In this document: piece by piece, positions 17,277 to 24,809 of the stretch
How the letters are laid out: every line of letters starts with the position of its first letter
How positions within the stretch are numbered: position 1 is the first letter of the stretch
NCBI GenBank assembly: GCA_000620185.1
Contig: KK211086.1
Coordinates: 779,331 to 843,330, forward strand
Length of the DNA: 64,000 nucleotides
Source: Geodermatophilaceae bacterium URHB0062
GTDB taxonomy: Bacteria > Actinomycetota > Actinomycetes > Mycobacteriales > Geodermatophilaceae
Direction of reading: 5' to 3'
Notes under the pieces: generated by a model
What the model was told of the DNA's origin: nothing
Databases searched by the model: none
Seen by the model: only the letters and a program-made list of their open reading frames with translations
Program-made: the position numbers and the translations under genes

Positions 17277-20200
17277 GTGGCACAGCGGGGCAGTGAGGTG
17301 GCGCCGGTCTACCGGCTCGTCGTCGGCGAGCCCGCGCCGATCTCCCGTCCACGGCTCGACCCCACCCAGCAGGCGGTGGTCGACCACCCGTCCGGTCCGC
17401 TGCTCGTGCTGGCCGGTCCGGGCACGGGCAAGACCACCACGATCGTCGAGGCGGTCGCGGCCCGCATCGAGGCGGGCGGCGACCCCGAGCAGATCCTCGT
17501 CCTGACCTTCAGCCGCAAGGCGGCCGCCGAGCTGCGCACCCGGATCACCGCGCGCGTCGGCCGCACGATCCGCGAGCCGCTGGCGCGCACATTCCACTCC
17601 TACGCCTACGGCGTGCTGCGCCGCGCCGCCGTCCTCCGCGGCGATCCGCCCCCGCGGCTGCTGACCTCCGCCGAGCAGGACGCCGTCGTCGCCGACCTCC
17701 TGCAGGGCGACGCGGAGGGCGTGGGCACGGTCCGCTGGCCGGAGTACCTGACGCCGGCCCTGGGCACCGACGGGTTCCGTCGGGAGCTGCGCGAACTGCT
17801 GCTCCGCGCGAAGGAACGCGGCGTCGACTCCGCCCGGCTGGCCGCGTGGGGGCGGGAGACAGCACGCGAGCACTGGGTGCTCGCCGCGGCGTTCCAGGAG
17901 CAGTACGAGAACGTCAGCGACTTCTGGACGGCGGCCCGCGGCGACTCGTCCGGCTACGACCCGGCCGAGCTCGTGCGCCAGGCCATCGCCGAGCTCGACG
18001 GCGACCCCGAGCTGCTGCGGCAGGAGCGGGAGCGTGCCCGCTGGCTGTTCGTCGACGAGTACCAGGACACCGACCCCGCGCAGGTCGAGCTGCTGGAGCT
18101 GCTGGCCGGGCGAGGCGCCAACCTGGTCGCCGTCGGCGATCCCGACCAGGCCATCTACGCGTTCCGTGGAGCGGAGCCGCGCGGCATCGTCGAGTTTCCC
18201 GACCGGTTCCGGCATCCCGACGGCCGCTCCGCCGACCGGGTCTCCCTGGGCGTGTGCCGCCGGTCGGGCAGCGAGCTGCTGCGGATCAGCAGACGGGTGG
18301 CCGAGGGCCTGCCCGGTCCGTGGGAGCACCGGCGGCTCGCCGCCGGGGAGAACACCCTGCCCGGGACGGCGGAGGTGCACGTCTTCGCCTCCGCCGCCGT
18401 CGAGGCCGCCTACCTGGCCGACGTGCTGCGCCGCGCACACCTGCTCGAGCACGTCCCGTGGTCGCAGATGGCGGTGGTCGTCCGCTCGGCGGGTGCGCTC
18501 GGTCCGCTGCGCCGTGCCCTGGGGTCGGCGGGGGTCCCGGTCGCCATCTCCTCCGACGACCTGCCGCTGTCGGCCCAGCCCGCCGTGGCGCCGCTGCTCA
18601 GCGCCCTCACCGCGCTCCTGCCCGAGCCCGGCACCCGACCGGAAGAGGGCGGAGGCCTCACGCTGGACGAGCCGGGGGCCGAGGCGCTGCTCGCCTCGCC
18701 GCTGGGGGGCGCGACCGTCCTCGACCTGCGCCGGCTGCGCCGCGCCGTCCGCATCGCGCTGGCCCAGCGGGGCATCGACGCCGCCGAGCGCGGCGCTCCG
18801 CTTTTGACCCTGCTCGACGACGACGCGCTGCTCGAGGCCGTGCCCGAGCACGTCTCCCGGCCCGCCCGACGGGTCGCCGACGTGCTGGCCGCCGGCCGCC
18901 TCGCGCTTGCCCGGGACGGCACCGCCGAGGACGTGCTGTGGGCGATGTGGCAGGCCAGCGGGCTGGCGAACCGGTGGGCGCGTGCCAGCGCCGCCGGGGG
19001 ACCGTCCGGGGCGGTGGCAGACCGCGACCTCGACGCCGTGGTGGCGCTCTTCGACGCCGCGGCCGGCTTCGTCGACCGGCTGCCCTCGGCCGACGTCCGC
19101 GCCTTCGTCGCCCACCTGTCCGCGCAGGAGCTGCCCGGCGACGGCGGCGCAGCCCGCGCAACGGCGGGGGAGACGGTGCGGCTGCTGACCGCGCACGCCG
19201 CCAAGGGCCTGGAGTGGGATCTGGTCTGCGTCGCCGGCGTCCAGGAAGGGGTCTGGCCCGACCTCCGCGACCGCGCCTCCCTGCTGGGCGCCGAGGACCT
19301 CGTCGAGCGGGTCGCCGGCATCGACGGCGCGGGAACCGACCGCCGCACCCTCGCCCTGGCTGAGGAGCGCCGGCTGTTCTACGTCGCCTGCACGCGCGCC
19401 CGGTCGCGGCTCGTGGTCAGCGCCGTCCAGGGCGCGCTCGACGGGCCGGACGCCGGAGCCACCGCCTCGCGCTTTCTCGACCTGGTCGCCCCGCCGCCCG
19501 CCGAGGGCCGTGCCCTCACGGACCTCCCGCGGTCGCTGACCCTGCCGGCGCTGGTCGCGGATCTCCGCCGCGCCGTGACCGATCCGCACACTCCGGCCGA
19601 CCGCCGCTCGGCGGCCGCCGCGGTCCTGCGCCGGCTGGCCGACGAGGGCGTGCCGGGTGCCGCCCCGTCGAACTGGTGGGGCCTGGCCCCGCTGTCCGAC
19701 GACGCGCCGTTGGTTCCGGAGGAGGCGCCGGTCCGGGTGCGCCCGTCGGCGATCGAGACCTTCCAGCGCTGCCCGCTGCGCTGGGTGCTCGGCGCGGTGG
19801 GAGCGGAGGCGTCGCCGGACACGACGCGAACGGTCGGCACCGCGGTGCACGACGTCGCGCAGCAGGTGGCGGAGGGTCTGCCGCCGTCGGACGCCCCGGC
19901 GGTGCTCGCCGCGGAGCTCGACCAGCTCGACCTGGGCCCGGGGTGGTCCGATCAGCGTCAGCGTCAGTCGGCGCAGGAGATGCTCGACCGGTTCCTCCGC
20001 TGGCACGCCGCCAACGGCCGCGAGCTGGTCGGCGCGGAGATCGACTTCGACGTGACGGTGGGCCGGGCCCGGATCAAGGGTCAGGTCGACCGCCTCGAGC
20101 GCGACGGCGAGGGGCGGCTGGTCGTCGTCGACCTGAAGACCGGGAAGACGCCGGCGAAGAACACCGAGGAGCACGGTCAGCTCGCGGCCTACCAGGTGGC

Positions 20201-20474
20201 CGTCGCCGCCGGCGGCTTCGAGGAGCACGGCGCCGTGCCCGGCGGGGCGGCGCTGCTCCAGGTCGGCGGCGGGGCCAAGGCCAAGGAGCAGCACCAGGAC
20301 GCGCTGCCGGCCGACGTCCCGGTCGAGCAGACCTGGGCCGGCGAGCTGCTGGCCGAGGTGGGGCAGGGCATGGGTGGGGCGACCTTCGAGGTGCGCACCG
20401 GCTCGCACTGCGCGCGGTGCCCGGCGCGGCGCAGCTGCCCGTTGCAGGAACCCGGCCGGCAGGTGACCGCGTGA
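17277..20474 (+). CDS. adnA: AdnA subunit of the AdnAB helicase-nuclease
   Basis: A 1065-aa UvrD-like motor plus C-terminal RecB-family nuclease. Motor: Walker A GPGTGKTTT (about residue 48), FVDEYQDTDPAQ, VGDPDQAIYAFRGAEP, HAAKGLEWDLV, YVACTRARSRL. The motif IV region (SLGVCRRSG) departs from the usual NYRS/SWRN. Nuclease: GTAVHDVAQ, GQVDRLE, VVVDLKTGK and QLAAYQVA supply the H, D, D-x-K and Q-x3-Y residues. Cysteines at 832, 1045, 1048 and 1054 (C-x2-C-x5-C at the end) match the iron-sulfur pattern of AddB/Cas4-type nucleases. AdnAB resects double-strand breaks in mycobacteria. The GTG start has no obvious SD. Confidence 0.95.
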   Translation: MAQRGSEVAPVYRLVVGEPAPISRPRLDPTQQAVVDHPSGPLLVLAGPGTGKTTTIVEAVAARIEAGGDPEQILVLTFSRKAAAELRTRITARVGRTIREPLARTFHSYAYGVLRRAAVLRGDPPPRLLTSAEQDAVVADLLQGDAEGVGTVRWPEYLTPALGTDGFRRELRELLLRAKERGVDSARLAAWGRETAREHWVLAAAFQEQYENVSDFWTAARGDSSGYDPAELVRQAIAELDGDPELLRQERERARWLFVDEYQDTDPAQVELLELLAGRGANLVAVGDPDQAIYAFRGAEPRGIVEFPDRFRHPDGRSADRVSLGVCRRSGSELLRISRRVAEGLPGPWEHRRLAAGENTLPGTAEVHVFASAAVEAAYLADVLRRAHLLEHVPWSQMAVVVRSAGALGPLRRALGSAGVPVAISSDDLPLSAQPAVAPLLSALTALLPEPGTRPEEGGGLTLDEPGAEALLASPLGGATVLDLRRLRRAVRIALAQRGIDAAERGAPLLTLLDDDALLEAVPEHVSRPARRVADVLAAGRLALARDGTAEDVLWAMWQASGLANRWARASAAGGPSGAVADRDLDAVVALFDAAAGFVDRLPSADVRAFVAHLSAQELPGDGGAARATAGETVRLLTAHAAKGLEWDLVCVAGVQEGVWPDLRDRASLLGAEDLVERVAGIDGAGTDRRTLALAEERRLFYVACTRARSRLVVSAVQGALDGPDAGATASRFLDLVAPPPAEGRALTDLPRSLTLPALVADLRRAVTDPHTPADRRSAAAAVLRRLADEGVPGAAPSNWWGLAPLSDDAPLVPEEAPVRVRPSAIETFQRCPLRWVLGAVGAEASPDTTRTVGTAVHDVAQQVAEGLPPSDAPAVLAAELDQLDLGPGWSDQRQRQSAQEMLDRFLRWHAANGRELVGAEIDFDVTVGRARIKGQVDRLERDGEGRLVVVDLKTGKTPAKNTEEHGQLAAYQVAVAAGGFEEHGAVPGGAALLQVGGGAKAKEQHQDALPADVPVEQTWAGELLAEVGQGMGGATFEVRTGSHCARCPARRSCPLQEPGRQVTA

Positions 20475-23400
20475 GCCGGTCCGGCAGCCGGCCCCGTTCC
20501 GGGTTTCCTCGCGAGCCTGCGAGCGGAGGGGAGAACGGGGTCCTTTCTCAGCTCTCCTTCGACGACCTGCTCGCGGACGTTCCGTCCGAGCAGCTCGAGC
20601 CGCGGCGGTTGCTCGACCCCGCCGAGGTGGCCGCGCGGTGCGGGCTGTCCTACGCGCCCTCGCCGGAGCAGGCGCGGGTGGTCGAGGCCCCGGCCGACCG
20701 TCCGCTGGTCGTGGTCGCCGGCGCGGGGTCGGGCAAGACCGAGACGATGGCCGCCCGCGTCTCCTGGCTCGTGGCCAACCGGCTGGTGGAACCCGAGGCG
20801 ATCCTCGGGCTGACCTTCACCCGCAAGGCGGCCAGCGAGCTGAACGAGCGGGTGCGCCTGCGGCTCGGCGCCCTGGCGCGCCACCCCGACACCGACGACG
20901 ACCTGCGGCAACGACTGGACATCGCCCAGCCGACGGTCTCGACCTATCACGGCTACGCCGCCTCGCTCGTCGCCGAGCACGGCCTGCGCATCGGGGTCGA
21001 GCCAGGCGCCGGCGTCCTGGGCCCGGCGATGTGCTGGGGTCAGGCGGCCACGGTCGTCACCGCGTGGACCGGCGACATGACCGACGTCCCCCTCACGCTG
21101 CTGACCACGGTCGAGGACGTGCTGGCCCTGGCGACCGAGCTCGGCGAGCACGACATCACGCCCGACGCGCTGCGCTCCTGGACTGCGCGGCTGGAGACGC
21201 AGATCCGCGAGTACGCCGACGCTCCTCGCAAGAAGGGCCCGTACGCGCCCGTCCTGGAGATGCTCGCCCGCCAGCGGGCACGCGTGGCGCTGCTGCCCCT
21301 GGTCGAGTCGTTCGAGGCGCGCAAACGGGCCGCCGGTGCCATCGACTACGCCGACCAGGTGGCCCATGCCGCGCGGATCGCGGTGTCCTCCGCCGAGGTG
21401 GGTCGGCGCGAGCGGGCGCGCTGGAAGGTGGTGCTCCTCGACGAGTACCAGGACACCAGCGTCGGTCAGCTGCGCATGCTCGAGGCCCTCTTCGGCCGCG
21501 ACACCGGCCATCCGGTGCTCGCCGTCGGCGACCCCCGTCAGTCGATCTACGGCTGGCGCGGTGCCTCGGCGGGCACCATCGAGCGCTTCGACCGCACGTT
21601 CCCCGGCCTTCCAGGACGGCGGTCCGAGCGGCTCACGCTGGCCACCAGCTGGCGCAACGACGTCGCCGTGCTGGCCGTCGCCAACGCCGTCTCGGGGATG
21701 CTGCCCGAGCCGGATCAGCCGCTGCCCGACCTCGCGCCCGCACCGACCGCCGGCCGCGGCTCGGTGACCGTGGGCCTGTACGAGGCCGTCGCCGACGAGA
21801 CCGCGGCGCTGGCCGAGCGCCTGGCTGCCTGCTGGCGCGGGGAGGACCCGGTGATCGGCCGTCGGGACGACGGCCGTCCGCCCACCGTGGCGGTGCTCGT
21901 CCGCGCCCGCAAGCAGCTGCCGGGCATCGCCGCGGCGCTGCGCGAGCGCGGCCTGCCCGTCGAGGTGGTCGGGCTCGGCGGACTGCTCGAGGTGCCCGAG
22001 GTCTCCGACGTCGTCGCGACCCTCACCGTGCTCGTCGACCCCACGGCCGGCGACGCCCTGGGGCGGCTGCTGACCGGTGCGCGGTGGCGGATCGGGCCGC
22101 GCGACCTCGCCGCACTCGAGGCGCGCGCCCGGGCGCTCGTGCACTCCCGGCGCCCCGCCCGCCCGGACACGGCGGAGTCGGCCAGCACCACCGCGGAGCC
22201 GCCCGCGGAGCGGGGCAGCATCGTCGAGGCGCTCGACGACCTCGGTGACCGGGAGTCGTACTCACCCGATGGCTACCGCCGGCTGCGCCGGCTCGGCCAG
22301 GAGCTCGTGCACCTGCGTGCCCGGCTCTCCGAGTCGCTGCCCGACCTGGTCGACGAGGTCGCCCGCACCCTCGGTCTCGAGACCGAGCTGGCCAGCGCGC
22401 CCGGAGCGAGCCCGGCCGGAGCCCGGGCGCACCTCGACGCGCTGCACACGGTGGCAGCTGAGTTCACCGAGCTGGCCGAGCTGCCCTCCCTGCCCGCATT
22501 CCTCGGTTACCTGCGCGACGCCGAGCAGCGCGAGCGCGGGCTGGAGCCCGGGGAGGTGGCGGTCAACCCCGACGCGGTGCAGCTGCTCACGGGCCACTCG
22601 GCCAAGGGCCTGGAGTGGGACGTCGTCGCCGTGCCGGGCATGACCAAGGACCAGTTCCCGGCCAAGACGGACACCAGCGACTCCTGGATCAAGGACCCGG
22701 GCGTCGTCCCGGCAGATCTCCGCCTCACCGATCGCGAGGAGCTGCCCCGGCTGCGGCTGCCGGTGCCCGGCTCGGGCGACCAGGCGGTCGTGAAGGCGGC
22801 GCTCGACGAGTACGTGCACGCGTGGAAGGAGTTCGGCGTCGAGGAGGAGGTCCGGCTCGGCTACGTCGCGGTCACACGCGCCCGGCACCTGCTCCTGTGT
22901 TCGGGCAGCTGGTGGCGCGACGGCGTGAAGCCCTGCGGACCGTCGTCCCTGCTGCTGACGGCCCGCGCGGCGTGCGAGGACGGCGCCGGCGAGGTCGTGC
23001 ACTGGGCGGACGCGCCGGCCGACGACGCCACCAACCCGGCGCTGGAGGAGTGGCCGGTCGGCGTGTGGCCGGCCGACCCCCTCACCTCGGGACGACGCCG
23101 CGCACTCACCGCCGCGGCGGAGCTCGTGGCCGCCGCGGCGCCGCACCCGCTCGACCCGGACCTCGTCCTCGACGGCACCGACCCGGTGCTGGAGCAGTGG
23201 GTGCGCGACGCCGACCTGCTGCTGCGCGAGCGTGCCCGGCACGCCAGCCCGACGGTCGACGTGCCCGTGCCCTCGCACCTGTCCGTGTCGGCGCTGGTCA
23301 CGTTGCGCCGCGACCCGGGGGAGCTGGCCCGGCGGCTGCGCCGACCCATGCCGGCGGCGCCCGCTCCGCAGGCTCGCCGCGGCACCGCTTTCCACGCCTG

Positions 23401-23857
23401 GCTGGAGGAGCGGTTCGGTGCGGCGAAGCTCGTCGACCTCGACGAGCTGCCCGGCTCCGGCGACCAGGCGGCCGCGCCCGACAGCGCGCTCGCCGAGCTG
23501 CAGCAGGCGTTCCTCGCCAGCGAGTGGGCGGATCGGCAGCCGCTTGAGGTGGAGGTGCCGTTCGAGACGCCGCTGGGGCCGCTCACCCTGCGCGGGCGGA
23601 TCGACGCGGTCTACGCCGACGACGAGGGCCGCTACGAGGTGATCGACTGGAAGACCGGTCCACCGCCCTCCGGTGCCGAACTCGCTGCCGCGGCCGTGCA
23701 GCTGGCCGCCTACCGGCTGGGCTGGTCGCGGCTGACCGGCGTGCCGGTGGAGCAGGTCAGCGCCGGTTTCCACTACGTCGGCGCGAAGGAGACCGTCCGG
23801 CCCGCCGACCTGCTCGACGAGACCGGCCTCCTGAACCTGGTCACCGGCGAGCACTGA
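20471..23857 (+). CDS. adnB: AdnB subunit of the AdnAB helicase-nuclease
   Basis: A 1128-aa partner of AdnA. All motor motifs look intact: GAGSGKTETM, LTFTRKAASEL, LLDEYQDTSVGQ, VGDPRQSIYGWRGAS, TSWRN, GHSAKGLEWDVVAVPG, GYVAVTRARHLLL. This agrees with AdnB being the main motor in mycobacteria. The C-terminal nuclease has GTAFHAWLEERF, GRIDAVY, EVIDWKTG and QLAAYRLGW; there is no C-x2-C-x5-C cluster. GTG overlaps the adnA stop (GTGA). The first 30 or so codons read through a dispersed repeat, and the next in-frame GTG is only at 20628 inside conserved sequence, so the repeat-derived leader is probably translated. Confidence 0.95.
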   Translation: MSRSGSRPRSGFPREPASGGENGVLSQLSFDDLLADVPSEQLEPRRLLDPAEVAARCGLSYAPSPEQARVVEAPADRPLVVVAGAGSGKTETMAARVSWLVANRLVEPEAILGLTFTRKAASELNERVRLRLGALARHPDTDDDLRQRLDIAQPTVSTYHGYAASLVAEHGLRIGVEPGAGVLGPAMCWGQAATVVTAWTGDMTDVPLTLLTTVEDVLALATELGEHDITPDALRSWTARLETQIREYADAPRKKGPYAPVLEMLARQRARVALLPLVESFEARKRAAGAIDYADQVAHAARIAVSSAEVGRRERARWKVVLLDEYQDTSVGQLRMLEALFGRDTGHPVLAVGDPRQSIYGWRGASAGTIERFDRTFPGLPGRRSERLTLATSWRNDVAVLAVANAVSGMLPEPDQPLPDLAPAPTAGRGSVTVGLYEAVADETAALAERLAACWRGEDPVIGRRDDGRPPTVAVLVRARKQLPGIAAALRERGLPVEVVGLGGLLEVPEVSDVVATLTVLVDPTAGDALGRLLTGARWRIGPRDLAALEARARALVHSRRPARPDTAESASTTAEPPAERGSIVEALDDLGDRESYSPDGYRRLRRLGQELVHLRARLSESLPDLVDEVARTLGLETELASAPGASPAGARAHLDALHTVAAEFTELAELPSLPAFLGYLRDAEQRERGLEPGEVAVNPDAVQLLTGHSAKGLEWDVVAVPGMTKDQFPAKTDTSDSWIKDPGVVPADLRLTDREELPRLRLPVPGSGDQAVVKAALDEYVHAWKEFGVEEEVRLGYVAVTRARHLLLCSGSWWRDGVKPCGPSSLLLTARAACEDGAGEVVHWADAPADDATNPALEEWPVGVWPADPLTSGRRRALTAAAELVAAAAPHPLDPDLVLDGTDPVLEQWVRDADLLLRERARHASPTVDVPVPSHLSVSALVTLRRDPGELARRLRRPMPAAPAPQARRGTAFHAWLEERFGAAKLVDLDELPGSGDQAAAPDSALAELQQAFLASEWADRQPLEVEVPFETPLGPLTLRGRIDAVYADDEGRYEVIDWKTGPPPSGAELAAAAVQLAAYRLGWSRLTGVPVEQVSAGFHYVGAKETVRPADLLDETGLLNLVTGEH
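20489..20548 (-). repeat. dispersed palindromic repeat, copy 2, inside the 5' end of adnB
   Basis: Read on the minus strand it begins GAAAGGACCCCGTTCTCC, has the core CTCGCAGGCTCG, and closes with GGAACGGGGCC; GAACGGGG pairs with CCCCGTTC. It has the same architecture as copies at 15.87, 35.23 and 44.22 kb but lies within coding sequence. Confidence 0.7.
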
Positions 23858-23894
23858 GACCGCATCGACGGCGACGAGCCGGCGGGCAGTGGCG

Positions 23895-24746
23895 TCAGGT
23901 GGAGGCGATCCGGTCGAGGATCGCGGTCGCCAGCTGCTTCGGCGCCTGCTCGGGGATCCAATGCGTGACGCCCGGCAGCTCCACGAACCGGTAGTCGCCG
24001 GTCACGTAGTTGGCGCACGCCTCGGCAGCGGTCCGGCCGATCGCGACGTCGGCGTCGCTCCACACGTAGGTCGTGGGTACATCGACGGGCTCGACCTTCG
24101 GCCCGAGTCCCATCGCGCGGTACCAGTTCAGGGCAGCGGTGAGGGCACCCGGCGCCGACAGCACGGCGACGTACTCGTCGACCGCCTCCGCCGGCACGCC
24201 CGTCTCGCCCTCGGCCCCGGTCAGCATCCGCCGGAGCCGCCGCGCGTCGTCGGCCAGCAGCACCTCCTCGGCCTTGCCCGCCTGCCAGAACAGCCGGATG
24301 TAGGCGGAGCGCTCCTTCTGCTCCGGGTCGGCGCGGTAGGCGGCGGTGTAGGCAGCCGGGTGCGGCACCGACACGGCCGTGAGGGATCGCACGCGGTCCG
24401 GGTGCCAGGCGGCCAGCGTCCACGCGACGTTGGCACCCCAGTCGTGCCCGACGACGTCGGCACGGGGCACGTCCATGGCGGTCATCAGGTCGGCGGTGAC
24501 CTGGGCCAGGTTCGTCGACGCGTAGGCATCGACCTCGGCCGGCCGGGCGCCGGGGGAGTAGCCGAGCTGGTCGGGAGCGTAGGTCCGCAGGCCTGCCTCG
24601 GTGAGCAGCGGAGTCACGGCGGCCCACGACGCCGACGTCTGCGGGAACCCGTGCAGGAGCAGCACCGGACGGCCGTCCTCCGGCCCGTCGGCCCGCACGT
24701 CCAAGGTCAGGTCACCGACGTCCACCCGCAGCAGTTGTCCCGGCAT
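23895..24746 (-). CDS. alpha/beta hydrolase, epoxide hydrolase/haloalkane dehalogenase type
   Basis: A 283-aa enzyme. HGFPQTSASW supplies the oxyanion hole, and GHDWGANVAW places Asp as nucleophile (about residue 100), typical of soluble epoxide hydrolases and dehalogenases rather than serine esterases. VWSDADVAIG may hold the acid and PGVTHWIPEQAP the catalytic His. A TACCGT box 6 nt before the ATG and no SD point to a leaderless mRNA. It is convergent with adnB, 37 nt apart. The substrate is not deducible. Confidence 0.85.
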   Translation of the reverse strand: MPGQLLRVDVGDLTLDVRADGPEDGRPVLLLHGFPQTSASWAAVTPLLTEAGLRTYAPDQLGYSPGARPAEVDAYASTNLAQVTADLMTAMDVPRADVVGHDWGANVAWTLAAWHPDRVRSLTAVSVPHPAAYTAAYRADPEQKERSAYIRLFWQAGKAEEVLLADDARRLRRMLTGAEGETGVPAEAVDEYVAVLSAPGALTAALNWYRAMGLGPKVEPVDVPTTYVWSDADVAIGRTAAEACANYVTGDYRFVELPGVTHWIPEQAPKQLATAILDRIAST

Positions 24747-24809
24747 GACGGGACGGTAGCGGGCTGCCGGCCGGGACGTGGCACGTGCCCGGCCGGCAGC
24801 CCCCGATCC

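Noticed and set aside
15858-20408. Minus-strand open frame of about 1,500 codons
   Set aside because: Antisense shadow of the TIGR03086, ATL and adnA genes; no domain, low-complexity composition.
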